A stretch of 10,367 nucleotides of DNA. Origin: Hyphomicrobiales bacterium (lineage in GTDB: Bacteria; Pseudomonadota; Alphaproteobacteria; Rhizobiales; Afifellaceae). Made by a program: the position numbers and the translations under genes. The notes under the pieces are model-generated. The model made no database searches and had not been told where the DNA came from. It was given only the letters and a program-made list of their open reading frames with translations. The DNA lies in assembly GCA_013812985.1 (NCBI GenBank), contig JACCSN010000728.1, positions 1 through 10,367 of the forward strand. Direction: 5' to 3'. Of the stretch, positions 1 to 8,282 are shown piece by piece (position 1 is the stretch's first letter; every line of letters begins with the position of its first letter).

Positions 1-614
1 TCTGGGGCATCGAGCGCGGCTATTGCATGATGATTGGCGGTGAAAAGGCGGCGGTCGACCATCTCGACCCGATCTTCTCGACGCTCGCGCCGGGTCGCGG
101 CGACATCGCGGCGACGCAAGATCGTGGCTGCCGTGACCCTCGCGCCGAGCAGGGCTACATCCATTGCGGGCCGTCGGGCGCCGGCCACTTCGTCAAGATG
201 GTGCATAACGGCATCGAATACGGCCTGATGCAGGCCTATGCCGAAGGCTTCGACATCCTGCGCCATGCGGCGAACGAGGGCCGTCCGGAGGGCGAGCGCT
301 ATGATCTCGACCTCGCCGACGTCGCGGAGGTCTGGCGCCGCGGCAGCGTCGTCTCGTCCTGGCTTCTCGACCTCACGGCCGATGCGCTCGCCGCCGATCC
401 CAAGCTCGATGGCTTCGAAGGCGTGGTCGAGGATTCGGGCGAAGGCCGCTGGACGGTGATGGCGGCGATCGAGGAAGCCGTGCCCGCCATGGTGATCTCG
501 GCCGCCCTCTATTCCCGCTTCCGTTCACGCGAGGAGCACGGCTTCGCCGACAAGCTGCTCGCCGCCATGCGCAAGGGCTTCGGCGGCCATGTCGAGCCGA
601 AAAGCGGCGCCTGA
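1..614 (+). CDS. gnd: 6-phosphogluconate dehydrogenase, decarboxylating (C-terminal part, cut by window edge)
   Basis: This enzyme oxidises and decarboxylates 6-phosphogluconate to ribulose 5-phosphate, reducing NAD(P)+ in the cytosol. The reading frame is already open at base 3 ([14 protein letters not shown]), so the N-terminal Rossmann domain lies outside the window and no start is visible. The family substrate-binding and catalytic motif [16 protein letters not shown] is intact, with its catalytic Lys codon at 195-197. The all-helical C-terminal domain follows and ends at a TGA at 612-614. The spacing and the segment [19 protein letters not shown] before the catalytic motif resemble the shorter single-repeat 6PGDH type (about 300-340 aa, TIGR00872-like) rather than the 470-aa E. 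coli Gnd; this subtype call comes from recall. Its stop lies 5 bases before the zwf start, so the two are almost surely co-transcribed. Confidence 0.93.
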   Translation, partial: WGIERGYCMMIGGEKAAVDHLDPIFSTLAPGRGDIAATQDRGCRDPRAEQGYIHCGPSGAGHFVKMVHNGIEYGLMQAYAEGFDILRHAANEGRPEGERYDLDLADVAEVWRRGSVVSSWLLDLTADALAADPKLDGFEGVVEDSGEGRWTVMAAIEEAVPAMVISAALYSRFRSREEHGFADKLLAAMRKGFGGHVEPKSGA

Positions 615-619
615 GGAGC

Positions 620-2164
620 ATGAAGGACGTTCCCGCGAAACCATGGTGCGCGACCGGCGAAGCGGCCCTCGCCGAACCGGCGCCGCCCTGCACGCTGGTC
701 GTCTTCGGCGCGACCGGAGACCTGACCAACCGGCTGCTGATGCCGGCGCTCTACAATCTCGCCTGCTGGCGGCTCCTGCCGGAGCGCTTCGCCGTCCTCG
801 GTATTGCCCGCGCGGAGATGGGCCTCGATGAATGGCGCCGGAGCATGAGCGACGCGGTCCGCCGCTTCGCCGGTGCCGGTTTCGATGAGCCGGCCTGGGC
901 GCGGGTTGCGAGCCGGATGGATTACCTGCCGGGCGACATCGAGGACCCTGAGACCTATCGCAGCATCGAGAAGCGCCTGGCAAAGATCGCCCAGGCGCAC
1001 AAGACCGGCGGCAACGTGCTCTTCTATCTCGCGGTCGCGGCGCGCTTCTTCGGCCCGGCGGTCGAGCGGCTCGGGGAGGCCGCGCTTCTGCGCGAGGCGG
1101 ACGGCGCCTGGCGGCGCATCATCGTCGAGAAGCCGTTCGGGCACGATCTCGCCTCCGCGCGGGCGCTCAACCGCAGAATGCTCGATGTCCTCTCCGAAGA
1201 TCAGGTCTACCGGATCGACCATTTCCTCGGGAAGGAAACGGTCCAGAACATCCTCGCCTTCCGCTTCGCCAACGGCTTCTTCGAGCCGATGTGGAACCGC
1301 GACCATGTCGATCATGTGCAGATCACCGTCGCCGAGACGGTCGGCGTCGAGCGCCGCGCCGGCTTCTACGAGCAGACCGGGGCGCTGCGCGACATGGTGC
1401 CCAACCACCTCTTTCAACTTCTCACCATGATCGCCATGGAAGCGCCCGTCTCCTTCGACGCCCGTGAGGTGCGCAACAAGAAGGAAGAGGTCCTGCGATC
1501 GATGCGGCCGCTCGGGGCCGAGGAGGCGCGGGTTGAGAGCGTGCGCGGCCAATATGCGGCCGGCGCGGTCGGCGGCAAGCCGGTGCCGGGCTATCGGCAG
1601 GAGCCGGACGTCGACCCGCACTCGACCACCGAGACCTATGTCGCCATGCGCCTGCTGATCGACAATTGGCGCTGGGCGGGCGTGCCTTTCTACCTGCGTA
1701 CCGGCAAACGCATGATGCAGCGCGACACCGAGATCGCCATTTGCTTCAAACGTGCCCCCTATGCCCTCTTCCGCGATACGCCGGTCGAGAAGCTCGCCCC
1801 GAACTGGCTCGTCCTGCAGATCCAGCCGGACGAGGGCATCTCGCTCGAATTCCATGCGAAACGCCCGGGCCCGACCGTCAAGCTCGGCAGCGTCAACATG
1901 AGCTTTCTCTACAAGGACTATTTCCACGTCGCGCCGAGCACCGGCTACGAGACGCTGATCTACGACAGCATGATCGGGGATCCGACGCTGTTTCAGCGCG
2001 CCGACACGATCGAGGCGGGCTGGGGCGTCGTCGAGCCGATCCTGAAGGCGTGGCGGAGCGATGGGGCGGATCGCATCGCAGCTTATGAGGCCGGCAGCGC
2101 CGGGCCGGCCGAAGCCGATGCGCTCATCGCACGGGGCGGTCGGAACTGGCGCTCGATCGGCTAG
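620..2164 (+). CDS. zwf: Glucose-6-phosphate 1-dehydrogenase
   Basis: The 514-aa product oxidises glucose 6-phosphate to 6-phosphogluconolactone and makes NADPH, as the first step of the oxidative pentose-phosphate and Entner-Doudoroff routes. Its length is normal for the family. The nucleotide-binding motif GATGDLT is at residues 30-36, VEKPFG at 169-174, and the active-site signature RIDHFLGKE at 198-206 with His201. A second catalytic His is in RDMVPNH (His263). The 62-residue gap between the two histidines equals that between His178 and His240 of the Leuconostoc enzyme. The ATG at 620 is the first in-frame start after gnd. The GAGGAG just before it is only about two bases away, closer than usual, so translation may be coupled to gnd termination. 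About 20 extra residues precede the conserved PPCTLVVFG start of the fold. Confidence 0.96.
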   Translation: MKDVPAKPWCATGEAALAEPAPPCTLVVFGATGDLTNRLLMPALYNLACWRLLPERFAVLGIARAEMGLDEWRRSMSDAVRRFAGAGFDEPAWARVASRMDYLPGDIEDPETYRSIEKRLAKIAQAHKTGGNVLFYLAVAARFFGPAVERLGEAALLREADGAWRRIIVEKPFGHDLASARALNRRMLDVLSEDQVYRIDHFLGKETVQNILAFRFANGFFEPMWNRDHVDHVQITVAETVGVERRAGFYEQTGALRDMVPNHLFQLLTMIAMEAPVSFDAREVRNKKEEVLRSMRPLGAEEARVESVRGQYAAGAVGGKPVPGYRQEPDVDPHSTTETYVAMRLLIDNWRWAGVPFYLRTGKRMMQRDTEIAICFKRAPYALFRDTPVEKLAPNWLVLQIQPDEGISLEFHAKRPGPTVKLGSVNMSFLYKDYFHVAPSTGYETLIYDSMIGDPTLFQRADTIEAGWGVVEPILKAWRSDGADRIAAYEAGSAGPAEADALIARGGRNWRSIG

Positions 2165-2221
2165 CATCGCCGGCAAGAGCGAGAGCGAGCGGGAAGCCTT
2201 GTCGCGCGTCTGGAACGGCGC

Positions 2222-2312
2222 GAGGCGTTGTCGGCGGCACGCCTCCACCAATCGGGCGAGCTCCTCTGGTTCGTCGACCGAGCGGCGGTCGGCATTTGAG
2301 GCAACTCAAATG
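2222..2312. terminator. Inverted repeats between convergent zwf and gntK, possible bidirectional terminator
   Basis: The 141-base gap between the convergent genes zwf and gntK holds three inverted repeats. GAGGCG/CGCCTC is at 2222-2227/2240-2245. CGACCG/CGGTCG is at 2275-2280/2286-2291 with a 5-base loop. CATTTGAG/CTCAAATG is at 2293-2300/2305-2312 with the loop GCAA and includes the gntK stop codon. The last is a perfect 8-bp stem that is AT-richer than its surroundings. No T tract follows on either strand, so intrinsic termination is uncertain. The repeats could instead protect 3' ends. No gene is visible in the gap. Confidence 0.35.
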
Positions 2313-3847
2313 GGCAGGGACGCCTCCTTCATGTCCTGCGCATGTGCCGCGACCTTCTCCCCCGTTTCCGCGGCGAGCGCAGCGAGATGCCGGAAGCGCC
2401 GGTACTTCGCTTGATAGGCTTGCGCGCGCGAGGGCGTCGTGACCTTGCCGTCGCCAAGGCGGTCGAAAAGTCCCCTGCCCTCCCGCTCCGCCACTCCTGT
2501 CGCGACATGCGCGATCATCGCCGCGCCCATAACGGAAGGGTCGATATCGCTGTAGTGCCGGACGGGCATATCGAAGATGTCGGCCGTCAGCTGCCGAATC
2601 CAGCCGTCTTCAAATGGACGGCCGGTGCCGATCACCTCCTTCGGCCGGCCGAGCTTCTCGAACAGGCCTTCGACAAGCCAGCGCGCGTTAAACACGATTC
2701 CCTCGACGGCGGCGCGCATCAGGTGCTCGCGGCCGTGATTGATGCCGAGTCCGACAAAGGCAGCCCGGGCGCTCGCATCCCAGAGCGGCGCCCGCTCGCC
2801 CGTGAGATAGGGCAGGCAGGTGAGCTCGCCGGTCTCGACCTTGGCTGCGGACTCGATAACGGCGCCGAGCAGATCCTCGCCTGTGACATGGGGTGGGCGC
2901 AGCACCTTGTGATAGAGCCAGTCGAGCAGGATGCCGCCACTGTTGCTCGGTCCGCCGACAATGAAGCGGTCCCGGTCGAGCACGTAGCAGAATGATCGGC
3001 TCGCCGGATCCGTTACCGCTCGCGTGCTGCCGAAGCGCGCGGCGAGGCTCGTGCCAATTGTAAGGACGAGACGGTCGGGACCGGTCGCGCCGACGCCGAG
3101 GTTGGCGAGCACCCCGTCGGAAGCGCCGATGACGAAGGGCGTGTCGGATACGAGCCCCGCCTCGATCAGACGCTTCTCCTTGAGATCCGTCCTGAAGTAG
3201 CGCGGCTCGACGATCTTCGAGAGTTGGTCCGCCCTGATGCCGGCAAGCGTGAGGGCTTTGCGGTCCCAGTCGCGCTCCTCGAGATTATAGAGGCCGGTCG
3301 CGCTGGCAATGGAAGCGTCGACCTGCCACTCGCCGAACCAGCCGTGCCAGATCCATTCCTTGAGCGAGACGAAGCGCGCCGCTCTGGCGAAGAGGCCGGG
3401 CTTTTCCTTCTTCAGCCAGACGAGCTTGACGAGTGGCGCCATGGGGTGAACGGGCGTGCCGGTGCGCGCATAGACAGCCTTGCCCTCGTCGGTTTCCCAG
3501 AGCGCCTTCGCCTCGGCCTCGGCGCGGGTGTCCATCCAGATGATCGCGTTCGACAGCGGCCGGTCATCCTTGCCGACGAGCAGGAGACTATGCATGGCAG
3601 CGCTCACCCCGAGGCCCGCGACCCGATGGCCCGACCTGCCAGCTTCGGCGACGACTTCGGCGACGACCGCCGTCAGTCCGTCATAGAGGGCTTCGGCATC
3701 CTGTTCGGCCGTGCCAGTCTCGTCGGTGACGAGATCGACGTTGTCGCGGGCGCGGGCGATCTTGCTGCCGTCCTCATCGGCGAAGGCGACCGCCTTCAGC
3801 GTCGTCGTCCCCATGTCGATGCCGATCGTGCACGTCTTTTCGCTCAT
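2306..3847 (-). CDS. gntK: Gluconokinase, FGGY carbohydrate kinase family
   Basis: The product is predicted to phosphorylate gluconate with ATP to 6-phosphogluconate, the substrate of the gnd product encoded in the same window. It is 513 aa, usual for FGGY kinases. The N-terminal phosphate-binding motif DMGTTTLK is at residues 11-18. GTPVHPMAPLVKLVWL at 130-145 is the segment that marks Bacillus-type gluconokinases rather than xylulokinases. GASDGVLANLGVG near 241-253 carries the likely catalytic Asp244. A C-terminal GTGRPFEDGW-like segment stands where FGGY signature 2 normally lies. The ATG at 3845-3847 is preferred because MSEKTCTIGIDMG aligns with family N-termini; the frame runs 28 codons further up without homology. 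Only a weak GGAT-like ribosome site precedes it. It converges on gnd-zwf from the opposite strand. Xylulokinase is the main alternative. Confidence 0.88.
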   Translation of the reverse strand: MSEKTCTIGIDMGTTTLKAVAFADEDGSKIARARDNVDLVTDETGTAEQDAEALYDGLTAVVAEVVAEAGRSGHRVAGLGVSAAMHSLLLVGKDDRPLSNAIIWMDTRAEAEAKALWETDEGKAVYARTGTPVHPMAPLVKLVWLKKEKPGLFARAARFVSLKEWIWHGWFGEWQVDASIASATGLYNLEERDWDRKALTLAGIRADQLSKIVEPRYFRTDLKEKRLIEAGLVSDTPFVIGASDGVLANLGVGATGPDRLVLTIGTSLAARFGSTRAVTDPASRSFCYVLDRDRFIVGGPSNSGGILLDWLYHKVLRPPHVTGEDLLGAVIESAAKVETGELTCLPYLTGERAPLWDASARAAFVGLGINHGREHLMRAAVEGIVFNARWLVEGLFEKLGRPKEVIGTGRPFEDGWIRQLTADIFDMPVRHYSDIDPSVMGAAMIAHVATGVAEREGRGLFDRLGDGKVTTPSRAQAYQAKYRRFRHLAALAAETGEKVAAHAQDMKEASLPI

Positions 3848-4021
3848 TGCAGATCCAATCTGTGGCCGTGATCTTGGTCGCCCCCATCGGAGACTAGCAC
3901 TGCAGCACTGGAAGACGCCTCGCCCCGGCATGCGCCCCTGCGTAATAGCGAAGGCCAGCGCCGGTCATGGAAGCAAGGGATGCCCAGGTCGATGGTACTC
4001 CCTTGAGAGGTCAGCGAGCCA
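3848..4021. other. Intergenic region between divergent gntK and groES
   Basis: This stretch separates the divergent gntK and groES genes and contains no credible coding sequence. It must hold the gntK promoter, but no convincing -35/-10 pair is visible on the minus strand. A short tandem repeat of the core GCACTG occurs at 3897-3909 (AGCACTG then CAGCACTG). It has no recognisable match to a known operator. Confidence 0.5.
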
Positions 4022-4022
4022 C

Positions 4023-4050
4023 CTTGTTTTCCTGCCTCGGATGCCCACCT
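4023..4050 (+). promoter_or_regulatory. Candidate heat-shock (sigma-32 type) promoter of groESL
   Basis: CTTGTTT at 4023-4029 resembles the sigma-32 -35 element (CTTGAAA). GCCCACCT at 4043-4050 resembles the -10 element (CCCCATNT) with 5 of 7 defined positions matching, at a spacing of 13 bases. Transcription would then begin near 4058, exactly where the CIRCE operator starts, which is the usual arrangement. No good sigma-70 -10 element is seen. The call rests on short motifs and position. Confidence 0.45.
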
Positions 4051-4057
4051 GGAGAGA

Positions 4058-4084
4058 TTAGCACTCGATCTTCACGAGTGCCAA
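4058..4084 (+). promoter_or_regulatory. CIRCE operator (HrcA binding site)
   Basis: The sequence is TTAGCACTC, nine bases, then GAGTGCCAA. It matches the CIRCE consensus (TTAGCACTC-N9-GAGTGCTAA) at all but one position: C replaces T in the right arm. CIRCE is the DNA target of the repressor HrcA and, when transcribed, forms a 5' leader stem-loop. It lies 43 bases before the groES start and downstream of the candidate promoter, the standard position for repression of groESL in the absence of heat stress. HrcA itself is not encoded in this window. Confidence 0.95.
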
Positions 4085-4127
4085 GGCGCTCAGTTTGGGC
4101 GTTCAAACCGATCCCAGGAGGAAGCCC

Positions 4128-6129
<2,002 letters not shown>

Positions 6130-6153
6130 CCCAGCGCACCGAACGGGATCTCG

Positions 6154-6180
6154 ACGGGGCCTTCTGGCCCCGTTCTGCTT
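6154..6180 (+). terminator. Rho-independent-type terminator after groEL
   Basis: A perfect 8-bp GC-rich stem, ACGGGGCC (6154-6161) and GGCCCCGT (6166-6173), encloses a TTCT loop 24 bases after the groEL stop. It is followed by TCTGCTT, a weak T-rich tail. It also sits just past the end of the convergent nsrR gene and could terminate transcription from both sides. Confidence 0.8.
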
Positions 6181-6181
6181 C

Positions 6182-6643
6182 CTATGAAGTTTCAGCTATC
6201 CCGTGAATTGATGAAATGGACAAGAGGGCCCGCAGCGGCGCACGCGGCTGGACAAGGTCGCTCAGGGTATAGTCGTCAAGCACCTCCACGAAGGCAAGGC
6301 GCGCCCTCTCCAGGGCGCCCTGCAGCACGCAGCACTGCCGGATCGCGCAAGGCGCGTCGATCGGCTTGAAGCACGGCACCAGCGCCATATCGGGCTCGGT
6401 ATGGCGTACGACCTCACCCAGCCCGATCGCCTCGATGGGTCTTGCCAGGCGCAGGCCGCCGCGCCTGCCGCGGACCGTTTTGACGTATCCCGCCATGCCG
6501 AGCTGATGTGCGACCTTCATCAGGTGGTTCTTGGAGATGCGGTAGCTGTCGGCGACCTCTGCGATCGTGGCGAGCCCGTCGCCCTTCAGCGCAAGGTACA
6601 TCAGCAGCCGCAGCGAATAATCAGTGTAGACGGTCAGGCGCAA
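6182..6643 (-). CDS. nsrR: Rrf2-family iron-sulfur regulator, NsrR-like nitric oxide sensor
   Basis: The 153-aa protein is a winged-helix repressor of the Rrf2 family. It starts LRLTVYTDYSLRLLMYLAL, the usual NsrR/IscR N-terminus. The recognition helix region around IAEVADSYRISKNHLMKVAHQLG leads into the wing VRGRRGGLRLARP. Cysteines at 91, 99, 104 and 105 match the C-terminal cluster that binds the NO-sensitive iron-sulfur centre in NsrR (Cys91, 96 and 102 in E. coli). The YTDY opening and the neighbouring globin favour NsrR over IscR or RirA. The start is a TTG at 6641-6643, supported by GGGAGGA five bases upstream; upstream ATGs in the frame would add non-homologous sequence. It is divergent from the membrane protein-globin-ferredoxin operon and probably represses both that operon and itself. 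Confidence 0.88.
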   Translation of the reverse strand: MRLTVYTDYSLRLLMYLALKGDGLATIAEVADSYRISKNHLMKVAHQLGMAGYVKTVRGRRGGLRLARPIEAIGLGEVVRHTEPDMALVPCFKPIDAPCAIRQCCVLQGALERARLAFVEVLDDYTLSDLVQPRAPLRALLSISSIHGIAETS

Positions 6644-6670
6644 CCGCGTCCTCCCAGGGCGATCTCCGGA

Positions 6671-6693
6671 AACATGTATTTGGAATATTGCTT
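6671..6693. promoter_or_regulatory. NsrR-like operator in the divergent promoter region
   Basis: AACATGTATTT, one base, GAATATTGCTT matches 16 of the 22 defined positions of the NsrR consensus palindrome (AAGATGCATTT-N-AAATGCATCTT). The left half-site is the better one, at 9 of 11. The site overlaps candidate promoter elements for both directions, so one bound repressor could silence nsrR and the globin operon. A further half-site-like sequence, CAATGCATGTT, lies at 6724-6734. Binding by this NsrR is inferred from sequence and context. Confidence 0.6.
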
Positions 6694-6701
6694 TCAGGCA
6701 A
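6673..6701 (-). promoter_or_regulatory. Candidate promoter of nsrR
   Basis: Read on the minus strand, TTGCCT (6701-6696) and TACATG (6678-6673) are separated by 17 bases. The -35 is good and the -10 is weak. The -10 and spacer lie within the NsrR-like operator, consistent with autoregulation. Confidence 0.4.
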
Positions 6702-6716
6702 GCGGGGACGTAAGCT
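6688..6716 (+). promoter_or_regulatory. Candidate promoter of the membrane protein-globin-ferredoxin operon
   Basis: TTGCTT at 6688-6693 and TAAGCT at 6711-6716 are spaced by 17 bases and resemble sigma-70 -35 and -10 elements. The -35 element overlaps the right half of the NsrR-like operator. A transcript starting near 6723 would leave about 30 bases before the ATG at 6753. Confidence 0.45.
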
Positions 6717-6752
6717 GCGCACGCAATGCATGTTATCACGGAAGAGACTCCG

Positions 6753-6929
6753 ATGAGGACGATCGCCTCGGTCGGCAAGGCCCTGGCTTGGCTGCTTCTT
6801 CTGCCGGGAGACCTGGCGTGCAACGCTATGAGCGTCGGGAACGCGGACAATCGCGATCTGGTCCGCATGCTGATAAACGGGCTTGTCTGGATCGTAATCG
6901 GCGTCCTAGCGGTTGCGCTGGCGGTATGA
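6753..6929 (+). CDS. Small two-segment membrane protein of unknown function, first gene of the globin operon
   Basis: I do not recognise this 58-aa protein as a named family. It begins MRTIASVGKALAWLLLLPGD, with one hydrophobic stretch at about residues 10-17 that is short for a membrane span. A polar loop (VGNADNRDLVR) and a second, clear membrane span (about 40-58) that runs to the C-terminus follow. A single Cys lies at residue 23. The ATG at 6753 is preferred over the in-frame ATG at 6726 because GGAAGAG lies a suitable distance upstream, and because the earlier ATG would be almost at the predicted transcript start. Its stop overlaps the globin start in an ATGA, so the two are translationally coupled. 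Position implies a role in NO or low-oxygen response, perhaps anchoring or export at the inner membrane; this is inference. Confidence 0.72.
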   Translation: MRTIASVGKALAWLLLLPGDLACNAMSVGNADNRDLVRMLINGLVWIVIGVLAVALAV

Positions 6930-7336
6930 CCGAGGCGATGGTGAGGACCGATCAGATATCCGAGGATGCGATCCAGCGTCTTGTCGATCGGTTTTATGCC
7001 AGGATTCGCACCGATGCTGAACTTGGTCCGATCTTTGCTGCGGCCCTCCCAGACGACTGGGCGCCGCACCTCGCGACGATGGGGGACTTCTGGTCTTCGG
7101 TGATGCTGACGACCGGGCGCTACAAGGGCAACCCCGTGGATGTGCACTTTCGGATCGAGGGGATGGAGCCGCGCCTGTTCGACCGCTGGCTGCAGCTCTT
7201 CGACGAGACATGCTGCGAGCTGTTCGAGGGGAGTGTGGGAGAGACGTTCCGCAGCAAGGCTGTGCGGATCGCCGAAAGCCTGAAGCTTGCCCTGTTCTAC
7301 CGCCCCGACCAGGCTTGGCCGAGTACTACGTCATGA
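6926..7336 (+). CDS. Group III truncated haemoglobin
   Basis: The 136-aa protein is a small haem globin of the 2/2 fold, group III (trHb3, as Campylobacter Ctb). Such proteins bind O2 and NO and are linked to NO detoxification or peroxide chemistry. Visible haem-pocket residues are Phe23-Tyr24 (B9-B10), His48 (E7, in [12 protein letters not shown]), proximal His74 (F8, in [10 protein letters not shown]) and Trp88 (G8, in [12 protein letters not shown]). All are hallmarks of the group III family. The length is normal. The ATG at 6926 overlaps the stop of the membrane protein, with no good ribosome site of its own; an alternative is the ATG at 6938. The frame is open far upstream to 6401, but that part is the shadow of nsrR. 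Its stop overlaps the ferredoxin start, making a three-gene coupled operon. Confidence 0.92.
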   Translation: MTEAMVRTDQISEDAIQRLVDRFYARIRTDAELGPIFAAALPDDWAPHLATMGDFWSSVMLTTGRYKGNPVDVHFRIEGMEPRLFDRWLQLFDETCCELFEGSVGETFRSKAVRIAESLKLALFYRPDQAWPSTTS

Positions 7337-7671
7337 CCTACGTCGTCACCGACAATTGCATCAAGTGCAAATACATGGACTGCGTCGAGGTGTGCCCCGT
7401 CGACTGCTTCTACGAGGGTGAGAACATGCTCGTTATCCATCCCGACGAGTGCATCGATTGCGGCGTGTGTGAACCCGAATGCCCGGCCGAGGCCATTCTT
7501 CCCGATACCCAAGCCGGGCTTGAGCCCTGGCTCAAGTTGAACGCCGACTACGCTTCGTCCTGGCCGAATATCGCCATCAAGCGTGAGCCTCCTGCGGATG
7601 CCAAACAGTTTGACGGCGTGCCCGGAAAGCTCGAGAAATATTTCTCGCAGAGACCGGGGCAAGGGGACTGA
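7333..7671 (+). CDS. fdxA: 7Fe ferredoxin FdxA ([3Fe-4S][4Fe-4S])
   Basis: The 112-aa protein is a low-potential electron carrier closely resembling Azotobacter vinelandii ferredoxin I. It opens [21 protein letters not shown]. By analogy with FdI, Cys9, Cys17 and Cys50 should hold the [3Fe-4S] cluster, and Cys21, Cys40, Cys43 and Cys46 the [4Fe-4S] cluster. Cys12 and Cys25 are the extra, non-ligand cysteines also found in that family. The C-terminal extension ([14 protein letters not shown], then [11 protein letters not shown]) is typical of the FdI type. The ATG at 7333 overlaps the globin stop in an ATGA and no strong ribosome site precedes it. The tight coupling suggests this ferredoxin supplies electrons to the globin or to a partner in the same stress response; no reductase is encoded nearby. 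Confidence 0.95.
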   Translation: MTYVVTDNCIKCKYMDCVEVCPVDCFYEGENMLVIHPDECIDCGVCEPECPAEAILPDTQAGLEPWLKLNADYASSWPNIAIKREPPADAKQFDGVPGKLEKYFSQRPGQGD

Positions 7672-7713
7672 GCAGCGCCGATCCAGTGGGAGTCAATCTT
7701 TGGAGTAGGCCAG

Positions 7714-7977
7714 ATGTCCTTTGAGCAGTTCTGGGCAAGGCTCGACACAGGATCACAACTGGCGATGAGGCGACTGGGGCTACGCCTGGCCTCAATAATC
7801 GCACTTGCAGCGCTTTCCCCGGGCGCCTTCATTGCCGTCCTGCAGACGTTTCTATTTCTTTCAGCGGGTCTCTGTGGAGCGCTGGCTCTAATGATGAGAG
7901 AGCAGTTCCGCGGCCGCTCGCTCAACCATTGGGATGAGAGCGTGACCCTCTTCGGGTGCTGGGCGCTGATCGCCTGA
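7714..7977 (+). CDS. Small hydrophobic membrane protein of unknown function
   Basis: The 87-aa protein is not assigned to a named family. After a basic, amphipathic start (MSFEQFWARLDTGSQLAMRR) come two likely membrane segments at about residues 24-40 and 43-62. A polar stretch with LNHWDES and a short hydrophobic end follow. GGAG upstream of the ATG at 7714 could serve as a ribosome site with a somewhat long spacing. It begins 42 bases after fdxA on the same strand and may be the last gene of the NO-response operon. Codon use is less GC-biased at third positions than in groEL or zwf. A minus-strand frame over the same bases shows no family resemblance. Confidence 0.6.
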   Translation: MSFEQFWARLDTGSQLAMRRLGLRLASIIALAALSPGAFIAVLQTFLFLSAGLCGALALMMREQFRGRSLNHWDESVTLFGCWALIA

Positions 7978-8282
7978 TCGCCCCAGTTCGCCTCTGGAAG
8001 AATCCGCCAATGCACGCCTGATGCGAGCGACACGGCCCTCCGCTCCGGCATGCGGGAACTTAACCACCGGTCCTGATCGCCGTTGCAGCTTTATTCCTCG
8101 GCGTCTACCGGAGGGTCAGCGTCGAAAGTGCACCCGCCCGACCATTCTAGGGGCCCGCTCTAACAAGGCCAGTGTGGCCGCCACAATCGGGCGATTGTTC
8201 TCGGTGTATGCTTGTTCTCCCAGGGTCGCTTTGGTCCCTTTCCGTGATCTCCGGGCCTTTGTCACGATCGGAGGTAGGCCGA
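7978..8282. other. 305-base gap upstream of the prenyltransferase gene, with overlapping inverted repeats
   Basis: No convincing gene is seen here. A plus-strand frame from 8021 has biased, low-complexity composition without homology. Near the left edge CTGATCGC is repeated in tandem, at the end of the 87-aa gene. At 8173-8185 TGTGGC-C-GCCACA is a near-perfect palindrome. It overlaps a second inverted repeat, ACAATC-GGGC-GATTGT, at 8183-8198. These may be an operator or alternative hairpins in the leader. GGAGGT at 8270-8275 is the ribosome site of the next gene. Confidence 0.45.

Noticed and set aside
509..2251. Long minus-strand open frame of 580 codons opposite zwf
   Set aside because: It is antisense to an unmistakable G6PDH gene. 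Its composition (rich in Arg, Asp, His and Leu) is what the reverse complement of GC-rich coding DNA gives, and it has no family motif.
2342..3871. Plus-strand open frames opposite gntK
   Set aside because: They are shadows of the FGGY kinase, which has clear ordered motifs on the minus strand.
3894..3920. Possible second CIRCE (CTAGCACTG, 7 of 9 to the left arm)
   Set aside because: No matching right arm exists nine bases later, so it is a chance half match.
6401..6925. N-terminal extension of the globin frame
   Set aside because: It is antisense to nsrR and runs through the intergenic promoter region. The globin fold starts after 6926.
7548..8051. Minus-strand open frame of 167 codons over fdxA and the 87-aa gene
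   Set aside because: It overlaps the certain fdxA gene and has no recognisable domain. The plus-strand small membrane frame with a ribosome site is the better reading.
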